Source: Paenibacillus sp. TCA20 (GTDB lineage: Bacteria; Bacillota; Bacilli; Paenibacillales; Paenibacillaceae). Taken from it: DNA of 45,437 nucleotides. The position numbers and the translations under genes are program-made. Shown one piece after another: positions 30,734 through 37,703 of the stretch. Where the stretch lies: positions 1 to 45,437 of the forward strand of contig NZ_BBIW01000025.1 in the NCBI RefSeq assembly GCF_000732325.1. Direction: 5' to 3'. Numbering within the stretch: the stretch's first letter is position 1; the number at the start of each line of letters is the position of its first letter. The notes beneath the pieces were generated by a model, which was given only the letters and a program-made list of their open reading frames with translations, searched no databases and was not told the origin of the DNA.

Positions 30734-31274
30734 GGCCCTAAATCCCAAGCGACCCCGGAAAAAGCATCCGGGTTCCATTGGGATTCTTAACGGGCCTAGC
30801 AGGGAAGCTAAAGACTCTGGGGCAATGCTCATACATCATGGGGATTGCTCCGTTCCGTTTCACTCCACTCCACAAACCCCATCATGTACTACGAAGCAAA
30901 GGGAACCATGACTCCATTCCGCTTCGCTCCATTCCTTCATCGTTCCAAAACCTATTCAGGTAGACCCTTCGAAGATAAAACCTTGTGGGCAAGATCGAAG
31001 AAGTAAAGACAAGGCCCGTTCGCAGTAACCTGCGTGCAGCCTTACCATATTCCGTTTTTCAAAGAGATCATTCACATACCGTAGCCATCTAGTCGCATGG
31101 GATCATATAGAACCTCTCCGGGCAAGGCGAAAAAATTTTTTTGAGAAGTACACTCAAAATAATTTTTGTCGTCCCTTCGGGCAGCCTTGCCCTGCGAGAA
31201 CCTATATGATCTTAAATCTGCGACGGCTACGGTATACGAATGATTTTGCTCTTTGAAAACTTCATACGGTAAGG
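30734..31274 (+). ncRNA. Large foldable non-coding region (candidate structured RNA)
   Basis: No gene is credible over about 740 bases. A nested stem set lies at 30734-30796: GGCCC/GGGCC, AATCCCAA/TTGGGATT and ACCCCGG/CCGGGTT. A long imperfect inverted repeat of about 90-base arms lies at 31040-31128 and 31184-31274. It includes CATACCGTAGCC with GGCTACGGTATACG, GATCATATAG with CTATATGATC, and GGGCAAGGC with GCCTTGCCC. The loop holds TTTTGAG-CTCAAAA. A direct repeat of CTCCRTTCCG blocks lies at 30846-30935. It ends shortly before the spo0E-like gene. RNA, single-strand origin and cruciform are all possible. Confidence 0.45.
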
Positions 31275-31420
31275 CAAGACAGCAAGCAAGAAACTGCTCA
31301 CAAACCTTAAAGGATTCCGCTCATCGCCGCTAGGGCTAGACAGGCAAACGGTTCCGAATAAGGGTTAGGGCCAAAAAAGTCAAGTCCGAATAAGTCATTT
31401 TGAAAGGAGGTGATAGCGAT

Positions 31421-31597
31421 ATGAACATTGAGATGTTGCGTAATCAGATTGAAAAGTTGCGAAAAGAACTCATTGATTTAGCAGAACGGATGGGTTTTAC
31501 AGCGATGGAAGTTGTGGAGAAATCGCAAAAGTTGGACAAAGTGCTGAATGAATATGATCGAGCAATCCAAAGACAATCAAAAGGCCCGTTTGTTTAG
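31421..31597 (+). CDS. Spo0E-like aspartyl-phosphate phosphatase
   Basis: The 58-residue protein forms two helices with the Spo0E signature SQKLDKVLNEY (SQxLD at residues 35-39). Proteins of this family dephosphorylate Spo0A-P and delay sporulation. AAAGGAGG at 31403-31410 is ten bases before the ATG at 31421. Length is normal for the family. On a plasmid it may tune the host's entry into sporulation. It is followed by hairpins and the ardC-like gene. Confidence 0.85.
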   Translation: MNIEMLRNQIEKLRKELIDLAERMGFTAMEVVEKSQKLDKVLNEYDRAIQRQSKGPFV

Positions 31598-31645
31598 CAG
31601 AACAAACGAGCCGGGGCGAAGATTTGAGACCCCTTCGCCCCTCCA
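31583..31645 (+). terminator. Two hairpins between spo0E-like and ardC-like genes
   Basis: GTTTGTT/AACAAAC overlaps the end of the spo0E-like gene. GGGGCGAAG (31613-31621) pairs with CTTCGCCCC (31633-31641). No long T run follows, so they may be attenuating rather than fully terminating. Confidence 0.5.
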
Positions 31646-31671
31646 TTATAACACATAAGGGAGAGGTTAAC

Positions 31672-32508
31672 ATGAGCGAAAAAATCTATGAAATGGTTAC
31701 AAATCGTATGATAGAGCTTTTGGAAAAAGGGGTTGTGCCTTGGCGCCGCCCGTGGCGAGTGGGTGCGGCTGTCAATTGGAAGACACAGAAGCCGTATCGG
31801 GGCGTTAATACGCTACTTCTGGAGCCGGGAGAGTATGCGACTTTCAAACAGGTAAGCGAAGCCGGGGGCAAAGTCAAAAAAGGCGAAAAGGGGCAATTCG
31901 TTGTTTTCTGGACATGGTTGGAGAAGGAAAACGACGAAACGGGAGAAATTGAAAAAATCCCATTTCTCCGCTATTACACGGTGTTTGAAATCAATACTCA
32001 ATGTGAAGGATTACAGAGCAAGCGAAACGACGAAACATTTGACCATGATCCTATAGAAGCAGCAGAGCGGATTTGTGAAGGGTATAAAGACGCTCCGCCC
32101 GTCCGGTTTGCTTCCGGGCGTGCGTTCTATCGTCCAGCTGACGATATTGTGAGCGTGCCGCCTATCTGCGATTACAGCAAGCCAGAAGAATACTACAGCA
32201 CGTTATTCCACGAGCATGTTCACAGTACAGGCCATGAAAGCCGCTTAAATCGTTCAGGAATTACCGAGCTTGCAGCCTTTGGAGATGAGAGTTACAGCAA
32301 AGAGGAATTGGTAGCGGAGATCGGGGCGGCAATGCTTTGCGGTGTAGCTGGTATTGATAACAGCACCATAGAGAACAGCGCGGCTTATGTGGGCAGTTGG
32401 TTGCGCAAGCTTAAAGATGATAAGAAGTTAGTTGTACAGGCCGCAGGACAGGCACAGAAGGCCGCAGATCATATTTTAGGGGTAACGTTCGAGGCAGCTT
32501 CTGAGTAA
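31672..32508 (+). CDS. ArdC-like antirestriction protein (ssDNA-binding domain plus metallopeptidase)
   Basis: The 278-residue protein starts with the ArdC N-terminal domain (MSEKIYEMVTNRMIELLEKG, VPWRRPW, YRGVN). A zincin-like domain follows with HEHVHSTGH at 180-188, whose two histidines and downstream Glu (KEELVAEIGAAM) are metal and catalytic ligands. ArdC proteins protect incoming single-stranded plasmid DNA during transfer. AAGGGAGAGG precedes the ATG at 31672. It is about 20 kb from the probable oriT on the circle, and not beside it as in typical leading regions. Confidence 0.88.
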   Translation: MSEKIYEMVTNRMIELLEKGVVPWRRPWRVGAAVNWKTQKPYRGVNTLLLEPGEYATFKQVSEAGGKVKKGEKGQFVVFWTWLEKENDETGEIEKIPFLRYYTVFEINTQCEGLQSKRNDETFDHDPIEAAERICEGYKDAPPVRFASGRAFYRPADDIVSVPPICDYSKPEEYYSTLFHEHVHSTGHESRLNRSGITELAAFGDESYSKEELVAEIGAAMLCGVAGIDNSTIENSAAYVGSWLRKLKDDKKLVVQAAGQAQKAADHILGVTFEAASE

Positions 32509-32517
32509 CTAGAGCGG

Positions 32518-32555
32518 CCCCCATCCAACCGGGTCCCTTCCCGGTTGGATGGGGG
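32518..32555 (+). terminator. Terminator after ardC
   Basis: CCCCCATCCAACCGGG pairs perfectly with CCCGGTTGGATGGGGG, a 16-bp stem. The T-rich stretch after it is interrupted. Confidence 0.8.
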
Positions 32556-32571
32556 AAGTTCATTGTTTTTC

Positions 32572-32666
32572 TGTACACAAAATTTAAACCTGGATCTCGC
32601 CTGAAGGTGAATTTTTGTACTCAAAATATCAGCGGCCGGCTTAAACGTTTCCGGAATTCTGTGTAC
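32572..32666 (+). repeat. Dispersed TGTAC repeat, copy F
   Basis: This 95-bp copy has TGTAC at 32572, 32616 and 32662, the same 44 and 46 spacing as copies A and C. It carries CCTGGATC, GGCCGGC and TTTCCGGAATTC. It precedes the 43-residue frame and the replication gene. Confidence 0.85.
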
Positions 32667-32710
32667 GGATTTTACGTTAAAAAAAGTGGCCATTGAAAGG
32701 AGTGTGTACA

Positions 32711-32842
32711 ATGTACACTCAAAGGAAAAAACAAGCGATTCCCATGTATACCAATGGCAAGTTGAGAAATGGTAGACTATACGTAAGAACCCGTTCGGGG
32801 AATTGGATTCATTTGCGATTGCTTCTACTTGATATAGAATAA
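32711..32842 (+). CDS. Small basic protein upstream of rep
   Basis: A 43-residue frame starts MYTQRKKQAIPMYTNGKLRN and ends LHLRLLLLDIE-like. AAAGGAG at 32697-32703 is seven bases before the ATG. It has about ten basic residues and lies 31 bases before the initiator gene, so it may be a leader peptide or copy-control protein. No family recognised. Confidence 0.45.
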   Translation: MYTQRKKQAIPMYTNGKLRNGRLYVRTRSGNWIHLRLLLLDIE

Positions 32843-32873
32843 TTACAGGCACATAGGAACGGTGGGAGGTTTT

Positions 32874-34037
32874 ATGAAGGAATTTAATGAAATTGAATTG
32901 TGTCTTGATGATATAACAAGTGAATTTTTAAAGAGAACAAGGAAAATCGGTGATCCCTTAAAAGCAGCAACCATTAAGCAGGAAACAGTGGACGAGCTTA
33001 GTACAAGGCTTATTCAGATCGTTCCAGCAAAGTCATTATTCATGTTTGCCAACCAATACATTGATACTGTGAAGACTCAGCAGCATGATAATGAAAGCGA
33101 TGCAGCCAGAGCAAAGGCAACAGTTGAAATTTTGGAAAGAGCGTTAAAAGTAAAATCAGTGGAATACTTGCGTGAGGTTGTACCCATTAACAGGAACATA
33201 GCGCAGCACGCTTTGTTTTCTGCTAATCCGAAGAACGTGCCGAATCAGCCCACAACGACTGTACACGGTGTGCGTTCTGTCCATATTAAGAACAATACGG
33301 GCGAGGTACTAACTACTTATGAAGCCCGTGTAATGGGCGCTATACAGTCTCTATGGTTCAAGCAGAACATAGACGGGAAACCCTATGTTGAACTAAAATA
33401 CGCTGATATATTGAATGAATTAGGGCTAACGGATGGATCGGCAAACTATAAGCGCATCCAGGAAGCCTTAATGCGGCTTATGAAAATAGAAGTGACCTTA
33501 ACACAGTATCAACGTTCAAAGGATTCAGAATATGAAGAGATCGCTTTTACTCGCTTAATAGATCAAATTATATTCAGGCGAAAGGTAGGAACTACCAACC
33601 ACTTTCAATATAAGTTCCAAATAAAGCTGCCTGAATGGTTAGTTGAAGCTAACCGGGTAGGCAACTTGTTTGATATCTCTCTCATCCTTATGAATGACTT
33701 AAAATCATATCTGGCACAGGGTTTGTACTGGTTAGTGTCATCTTATCCCGAAGAATCTACAGTTACGTTTGAACTTCAAACGCTGGCTGGTCATTTTCAC
33801 TTTTTAGATGATAACGAGCCGATCATGCAGGTGTATAAAATTGTTGAGCGAATCAAGAGCGCATGTATCGAACTGCAAGCAGTAGGCTTTATAGAACGCT
33901 TCGAGTTTAAAGGAAAGAAACAAGGGTTGCACGATCGCTATTTGACGGTTACAAAAAACCCGGTTTTCTTGAATACATTATCTCAATCGAGAGAGTTGAT
34001 ACCGGAACAATTAGAGTTTTTCCCTGACCCCTTATAG
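32874..34037 (+). CDS. rep: Plasmid replication initiator protein
   Basis: The 387-residue protein has features of iteron-binding winged-helix initiators of the RepA/TrfA kind. There is a helical N-terminus (about 1-110), then a first winged helix (LTTYEARVMGAIQSLWFKQN to IQEALMRLMKIEVTL). A second winged-helix half follows (DISLILMNDLKSYLAQGLYW to ACIELQAVGFIERFEFKGKK). GGGAGG at 32864-32869 points to the ATG at 32874 and not the GTG at 32862. Five iterons lie directly downstream, which supports the role strongly. The precise Rep family needs a profile search. Confidence 0.8.
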   Translation: MKEFNEIELCLDDITSEFLKRTRKIGDPLKAATIKQETVDELSTRLIQIVPAKSLFMFANQYIDTVKTQQHDNESDAARAKATVEILERALKVKSVEYLREVVPINRNIAQHALFSANPKNVPNQPTTTVHGVRSVHIKNNTGEVLTTYEARVMGAIQSLWFKQNIDGKPYVELKYADILNELGLTDGSANYKRIQEALMRLMKIEVTLTQYQRSKDSEYEEIAFTRLIDQIIFRRKVGTTNHFQYKFQIKLPEWLVEANRVGNLFDISLILMNDLKSYLAQGLYWLVSSYPEESTVTFELQTLAGHFHFLDDNEPIMQVYKIVERIKSACIELQAVGFIERFEFKGKKQGLHDRYLTVTKNPVFLNTLSQSRELIPEQLEFFPDPL

Positions 34038-34048
34038 GGGTCTTTTTT
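34026..34048 (+). terminator. Terminator overlapping the rep 3' end
   Basis: GACCCC-TTATA-GGGGTC followed by six T residues overlaps the last codons of rep. Confidence 0.9.
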
Positions 34049-34056
34049 GATACTTA

Positions 34057-34255
34057 AAACATCCATTTGACTACGGAAAACGATAAGAAACATCCATTTG
34101 ACTACGGAAAAAGAACAAAAAAAAAGCAAAAATCATGAAATTACTTACTAAATCGTTCCAATTCCCCGAAACATCCGTTTAACTACGGAAAACCACCTCA
34201 AAACATCCGTTTGACTACGGAAAAGGCGCTCAAAACATCCGTTTAACTACGGAAA
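34057..34255. repeat. oriV: Five iterons: replication origin
   Basis: The unit AAACATCCRTTTRACTACGG plus AAA (23 bp) occurs at 34057-34079, 34088-34110, 34169-34191, 34201-34223 and 34233-34255. The first two read CCATTTGACT, the others CCGTTTRACT. The first and second pairs start 31-32 bases apart, about three helix turns. The units follow the initiator gene and precede an AT-rich stretch, which is the usual plan of iteron-controlled origins. Confidence 0.92.
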
Positions 34256-34780
34256 GTGAATACTGTCGCAATTTGCCAAAATTTAAACCTATAACGTATG
34301 ATATTGATAGGTTCAAAGTTTTACAAAAAGAACCTTAAAAATAGCAAAAAGCCCACACACCAACACTGCAAAATGTCTCCGTCGCCAAACTAAGCCATTT
34401 TGTAGCGTTTCAAGAGTATGAGCCTTTACTATAATATGGGCCTATTATACTATAGCCCTTAATTTAAAGTAAAGTAAGGACTCTCTCTTTCCTGATGCCT
34501 TTTTTAGGTGTGCGTGCGGAAATTGAGAGTTTTTTTGCGTTCCTATACATAGCATAGGGCTAATTTCATAATCAAATATCAGGCGTTCGCATCCACTTTT
34601 TTTAAAAATGGACATGCGAGGGCTTAGTTTCTTATTGCCTTTTTTGAGAACTAAGCAGAATGCCACCCCAAAACGACTATAACTATACGCGGTATGTCGT
34701 CCGCGTCTCTCCCAACCGTGCATCCGTGAAAAAAGCCAAAGCCGTTCAATGGTTTAGGTCACGCGACGTCGGATGACTAA
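34256..34780. other. Intergenic region after the iterons
   Basis: No credible gene. The first part is AT-rich (34260-34345) and suits strand opening. TATAATA..TATTATA (34430-34447) is a small inverted repeat. ACTCTC at about 34482 with GAGAGT at about 34526 plus seven T residues looks like a terminator. CTTAGTT/AACTAAG at about 34624-34656 is another hairpin. Confidence 0.5.
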
Positions 34781-35084
34781 CATGGACGGAGATGATTAAA
34801 CCCGCCGAAGGGGATTCGGGCATCCTGCTGCCATTTGGCGGCAGGCACTGCCCTAATTTCGCGTGTCCACCCCTTCCAGATTGGCGATGTGACTCCATCG
34901 ACCAATGTCCCGTCCGTGTGCGCCTATGGCGCAGGCTGCCGGGGGGAGTTAGTTCGACTATACGCGGTAAAGCACGACCTGGACGCGTCCCACCCCCCGA
35001 CAAGCGAAACGACCGATGGCTGGCTCCATACGCCTGACATCAGCCCGATTGCCGCAGCTCCCCCCATTTTGGGGGGGCTGCGGC
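34781..35084 (+). ncRNA. GC-rich foldable island (candidate structured RNA or origin element)
   Basis: This stretch is visibly more GC-rich than its surroundings and has no ribosome sites. CATGGACGG (34781-34789) can pair with CCGTCCGTG (34910-34918). The pairing encloses three hairpins: CCGAA/TTCGG (34805-34819), CCTGCTGCC/GGCGGCAGG (34824-34845) and ATTGGCGATG/CATCGACCAAT (34880-34906). TGCGCC-TAT-GGCGCA follows at 34919-34933. The block ends in GCCGCAGC.CCCCCC/GGGGGG.CTGCGGC at 35051-35084. It could be RNA, a single-strand initiation site or a transfer-related structure. Confidence 0.45.
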
Positions 35085-35126
35085 TCTCTCTCTCCTGCTT
35101 CTCCTCCGCCTGCCACAAATTCAAGT

Positions 35127-35153
35127 GACTGTCAACACAAAATTTAGAGCCGC
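35127..35153 (+). repeat. Fragment G of the dispersed TGTAC repeat
   Basis: TGTCAACACAAAATTTAGAG followed by CCGC resembles the first 25 bases of copies C and F (TGTACACAAAATTTAAGCC). The rest of the element is absent. Confidence 0.5.
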
Positions 35154-35364
35154 AAATGTAGGGGTGGGCGTGGGGAGGATGATTTTAATCCTTAAGGCGA
35201 GCGTAGCTCGGCTACCTTTTCTAAACGGGGTGTGGATATCTTTTGGGGTGGAGGCGACTTTTCCACAGGTTTTAATAGGAGTATGGTAGAAGTACGAATG
35301 CTGCGTATAACTTACTATTTATGATTTTTCACTATATGAAATATTCATAATAGGAAGTGGAGGA

Positions 35365-35415
35365 ATGACCACAGAATACACCTGTTGCCGCACCTGCGGC
35401 ACAACAACATTTTAG
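35365..35415 (+). CDS. Possible 16-residue CxxC peptide
   Basis: The frame MTTEYTCCRTCGTTTF starts at an ATG with GGAAG seven bases upstream. It shares the CRTCGTTT core with the minus-strand frame at 30158. The shared DNA is the near-palindrome TGCCGCACCTGCGGCA. It may be only a DNA element that happens to be open. Confidence 0.25.
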   Translation: MTTEYTCCRTCGTTTF

Positions 35416-35440
35416 CGTGAGGGTTAAGCTGATCAGTTCA

Positions 35441-35490
35441 TGTTTACGTTTATGTTTACGTATACGTAAATGTATGTTATAATAACAACA
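35441..35490 (+). promoter_or_regulatory. TTTACGT repeats overlapping the parA promoter
   Basis: TGTTTACGTTTATGTTTACG and TATACGTAAATG form direct and inverted copies of a TTTACGT motif. TATGTTATAAT just after them is an extended -10 box. Binding of the small ParB-like protein here would both mark the centromere and repress parAB. Confidence 0.7.
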
Positions 35491-35517
35491 ATATTAAAGG
35501 TATAGGGAGGGCATGAT

Positions 35518-36282
35518 ATGGCAAAGGTTATCTCATTTGGCATACAAAAAGGTGGTTCGAGCAAGACAACTACTTCCGGAATTGTAGCTTATATTCTTAG
35601 TCAGGAATATGAAAAAAAGGTTCTTGCGGTTGATCTGGATTCACAAGGGAATTTGACTGAATTACTGACTCAACAAGACATTTATAACTTTCATGAGAAA
35701 ACTGTTTTTGAAGCCCTAAAGGAAAAAGACGCACGTAAGTATGTACATAAGGTATCTGAGGGGCTAGACTTGCTCACGGCAGAGGATCATTTGGCGCGTT
35801 TTCCATCGTGGTTATATGAGTCTTATAAAGGCAACCGTTCGCTAGTGCTAAAGGAGACTCTTGAGAACGTACAAAGCGAATATGACTATATTATCATTGA
35901 TACTCCGCCAGCTCTTGGTGATCAGACGATTAATGCACTAGCTGCTTCTGATGCAGTTGTTGCTATGTTTGAAGCAAGTAAATTTTGCTATTCAGCAATT
36001 GGCCGCTTTTTAGAAACATGCATTCATGTGCAGGAACTGGTCAATAAGGATATGAAGATTGCAGGAATACTGCGTTCTCTCATAGATTCAAGGAGAACCG
36101 ATAATAAGGCTTTGATCGAGCTGATTGAGGAAGAATACGGGGAATTATGCTTTGAAACTATAATGACCCGTACAGCTGCTATAGGCCGCTTGTCTATTAA
36201 TGGGTTTAAAGATAATCCTGAGTTGAATCAAGGTTTAAAACTGTACAGAGAATTCGTTAAGGAGCTGATTAAACGTGTCTAG
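35518..36282 (+). CDS. parA: ParA/Soj-type partition ATPase
   Basis: The ATPase moves plasmid copies along the nucleoid before division. The 254-residue protein has a deviant Walker A KGGSSKTTT at residues 11-19, Walker A' VDLDSQGNLTELL and Walker B IIIDTPPALGD. It lacks an N-terminal DNA-binding extension, so it is a short type Ib ParA, which fits a small ribbon-helix-helix partner. GGGAGGG precedes the ATG. The stop overlaps parB by eight bases. Confidence 0.93.
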   Translation: MAKVISFGIQKGGSSKTTTSGIVAYILSQEYEKKVLAVDLDSQGNLTELLTQQDIYNFHEKTVFEALKEKDARKYVHKVSEGLDLLTAEDHLARFPSWLYESYKGNRSLVLKETLENVQSEYDYIIIDTPPALGDQTINALAASDAVVAMFEASKFCYSAIGRFLETCIHVQELVNKDMKIAGILRSLIDSRRTDNKALIELIEEEYGELCFETIMTRTAAIGRLSINGFKDNPELNQGLKLYREFVKELIKRV

Positions 36283-36550
36283 TAGTAAGATGGATGAGTT
36301 GAAAAACAAAATAAGAAGCACGTCAGCCAGCAGCGTTCATCCTGAACTTATTGATACTTCACACGAAGACAAGCCGAAGCCCAAGCCTAAAAAGAAGAAA
36401 TTTGAAGAAACGCATACAAGAGATACCGTTTGGATCGAGAATGATTTAAAAAAGAAGATAGATAGTCAGAGTGCGGAAAATGGCAGAGGGGAGAAAACAA
36501 GGATCATCAATGAAGCATTGAGGCTTTACTTTAATGAAGCACATAAATAA
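36275..36550 (+). CDS. parB: Small ParB-like centromere-binding protein
   Basis: The 91-residue protein has a Lys/Pro-rich flexible N-terminus (PKPKPKKKKF) for contact with ParA. Its C-terminal ribbon-helix-helix domain reads RDTVWIENDLKKKIDSQSAE then RIINEALRLYF. This is the ParB/ParG type of class Ib systems and not a Spo0J-type protein. It starts at a GTG inside parA, so the pair is translationally coupled. The likely sites are the TTTACGT clusters on both sides. Confidence 0.8.
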   Translation: MSSSKMDELKNKIRSTSASSVHPELIDTSHEDKPKPKPKKKKFEETHTRDTVWIENDLKKKIDSQSAENGRGEKTRIINEALRLYFNEAHK

Positions 36551-36582
36551 TTACGTAAACGTGTACGTTTACATTTACGTAT
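36551..36582. repeat. TTTACGT-type repeat cluster after parB
   Basis: TTACGTAAACGTGTACGTTT and ACATTTACGTAT directly follow the parB stop. They contain inverted and direct copies of the motif seen upstream of parA. Confidence 0.8.
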
Positions 36583-36585
36583 CAA

Positions 36586-36624
36586 AAAGAGGCTATCTGC
36601 TCGGATCGCAGACAGCCTCTTTTA
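36586..36624 (+). terminator. Terminator of parAB
   Basis: AAAGAGGCTATCTGC pairs with GCAGACAGCCTCTTT around TCGGATC, then T residues. Confidence 0.92.
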
Positions 36625-36710
36625 TTAGGGCCGTGTATGCAAAACCTATTTCAGCCAAATCCTTATTTGAAATCAACGCCACAAAAGGCATTTATTCCAT
36701 TTGAACGAGG

Positions 36711-36842
36711 TGTTATACTTGTTTCAGGAGAACCGTGCTGGTAACACGGTTCTCTGGCAGTCGCTTTAAATAAAGGCGGCGGCTTACAAGGTGGGCTTTA
36801 TGGGGCAGACCGCATCCTTTGACCGGGCGGTCTGTTTCTCAA
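36711..36842 (+). ncRNA. Candidate small RNA with two hairpins and a terminator
   Basis: An extended -10 box TGTTATACT (36711-36719) should start a transcript near 36726. It contains AGAACCGTG-CTGGTAA-CACGGTTCT (about 36730-36754), a G-rich single-stranded part, and CAGACCGC paired with GCGGTCTG (about 36808-36834) followed by TTTCTC. There is no -35 consensus and no frame with a ribosome site. It lies between two TTTACGT clusters, so a role in replication or partition control is possible. Confidence 0.45.
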
Positions 36843-36848
36843 ATTATA

Positions 36849-36896
36849 AACGTTTACGTATACATATACGATTACATTTACGTATACGTAAATGTA
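36849..36896. repeat. TTTACGT-type repeat cluster
   Basis: CGTTTACGTATACATATACG and ATTTACGTATACGTAAATG form near-palindromic runs of the partition-type motif. Confidence 0.8.
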
Positions 36897-36952
36897 ATCT
36901 TTAATTAAGCAAATAGACGGATGAAGTGATTCTTTACGAAAGAAAGCGCGCA

Positions 36953-37031
36953 CACGTAAATGTTTACGTATACATATACGTTTATATAATTACAATTATC
37001 GAATGTAAACGTAAACGTAAATGTATACGTA
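36953..37031. repeat. TTTACGT-type repeat cluster, longest copy
   Basis: ACACGTAAATGTTTACGTAT, ACATATACGTTTAT and, after a short AT spacer, ATGTAAACGTAAACGTAAAT with GTATACGTATG. About ten half-sites are present. With the clusters at 36551 and 36849 it forms a probable centromere region of about 480 bp. Confidence 0.8.
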
Positions 37032-37125
37032 TGTGTATTCATGGATACAAAACAGGCTTTGGTTACTATGTCAATACCCTTGAATAAATGCTATAATTAG
37101 GAAACGCTATGAAAGGAGGGCAAGA

Positions 37126-37353
37126 ATGCAGGAATTTATTATAATCGTGCTGATCGCCAGCTTTCTGTATCCCATGAAAAATCTGATTGGTCTTTTAACA
37201 CGTTTAGCCTTGTTCGGAATGATGGCCTACACTCTGTTCTCAGGCTCTATTCCGAATTGGGGGGATAAATTATTTGCATTAGTTATATTGTCCTTGCCTA
37301 TCCTCATAAATTTGTTGGTTAGATTCCTGAAAATGAAAATAATAAAGGCTTAA
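37126..37353 (+). CDS. Small membrane protein
   Basis: The 75-residue protein has two or three hydrophobic helices (FIIIVLIASFLYPMKNLIGL, ALFGMMAYTLFSG, LFALVILSLPILINLLVRFL) and a basic C-terminus. AAAGGAGGGC precedes the ATG. No family recognised. It has its own terminator and is flanked by the centromere region and the toxin-antitoxin genes. Confidence 0.6.
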   Translation: MQEFIIIVLIASFLYPMKNLIGLLTRLALFGMMAYTLFSGSIPNWGDKLFALVILSLPILINLLVRFLKMKIIKA

Positions 37354-37382
37354 ACCGTCCTTTCAACAGGGCGGTTTTTTTT
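37353..37382 (+). terminator. Terminator after the small membrane gene
   Basis: AACCGTCCT pairs with AGGGCGGTT (one G-T pair) and runs into eight T residues. Confidence 0.88.
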
Positions 37383-37397
37383 CAACACATAACAGAA

Positions 37398-37456
37398 GTT
37401 ATGTATTGAAAATTTGCGCTAAACGCTTGTTTTTCAATACATAACTATGGTAAAAT
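37398..37456 (+). promoter_or_regulatory. Promoter and operator of the toxin-antitoxin operon
   Basis: GTTATGTATTGAAAA (37398-37412) is mirrored perfectly by TTTTCAATACATAAC (37431-37445). Related CAACACATAAC copies lie at 37383-37393 and 37469-37479. A -35 TTGTTT (37427-37432) and -10 TAAAAT (37451-37456) are 18 bases apart, with one operator arm in the spacer. This fits repression by the antitoxin or the complex. Confidence 0.7.
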
Positions 37457-37505
37457 GAATTTATAAATTCAACACATAACTTTTTCGAAAAGGTGGCGAT
37501 TACAG

Positions 37506-37703
37506 ATGAGTCGGATTTCCACAAATGAATTGAAAGAAGTTTTGAAAAAAGCGACACATTCTGCTCGTGAAGAAGCTAAAAGAAACGGTGTACCAGCTGT
37601 CTATGAAGAAAATGGGGAAATGGTGAAGGAGTATCCAGATGGTAAAAAAACTAAAGTCGTTTTCACGGAAGAAGGACGAAAAGAAGTAGCCTATCATGAA
37701 TAA
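37506..37703 (+). CDS. Antitoxin-like protein upstream of the zeta toxin
   Basis: The 65-residue protein (MSRISTNELKEVLKKATHSA, then GVPAVYEENGEMVKEYPDGK) matches the small proteins that precede many zeta-type kinases. AAGGTGG precedes the ATG. It overlaps the toxin gene by eight bases. It is intact although the toxin is split, so it can no longer support addiction. It might still repress the operon or protect against related toxins. Confidence 0.75.
   Translation: MSRISTNELKEVLKKATHSAREEAKRNGVPAVYEENGEMVKEYPDGKKTKVVFTEEGRKEVAYHE

Noticed and set aside
30778..30963. A 61-codon frame in the foldable region
   Set aside because: It lacks a ribosome site and spans nested stems and CTCCATTCCG-type direct repeats. 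No protein-like pattern is visible.
34057..34255. Regularly spaced 23-bp repeats, considered as a CRISPR array
   Set aside because: The spacers differ widely in length (8 to 58 bases), there are no cas genes, and the repeats follow an initiator gene, so they are iterons.
34746..35128. Open frames of 66-97 codons on both strands in the GC-rich island
   Set aside because: They overlap each other in several frames, lack ribosome sites, and their residues look like translated hairpins. The sequence is better explained by folding.
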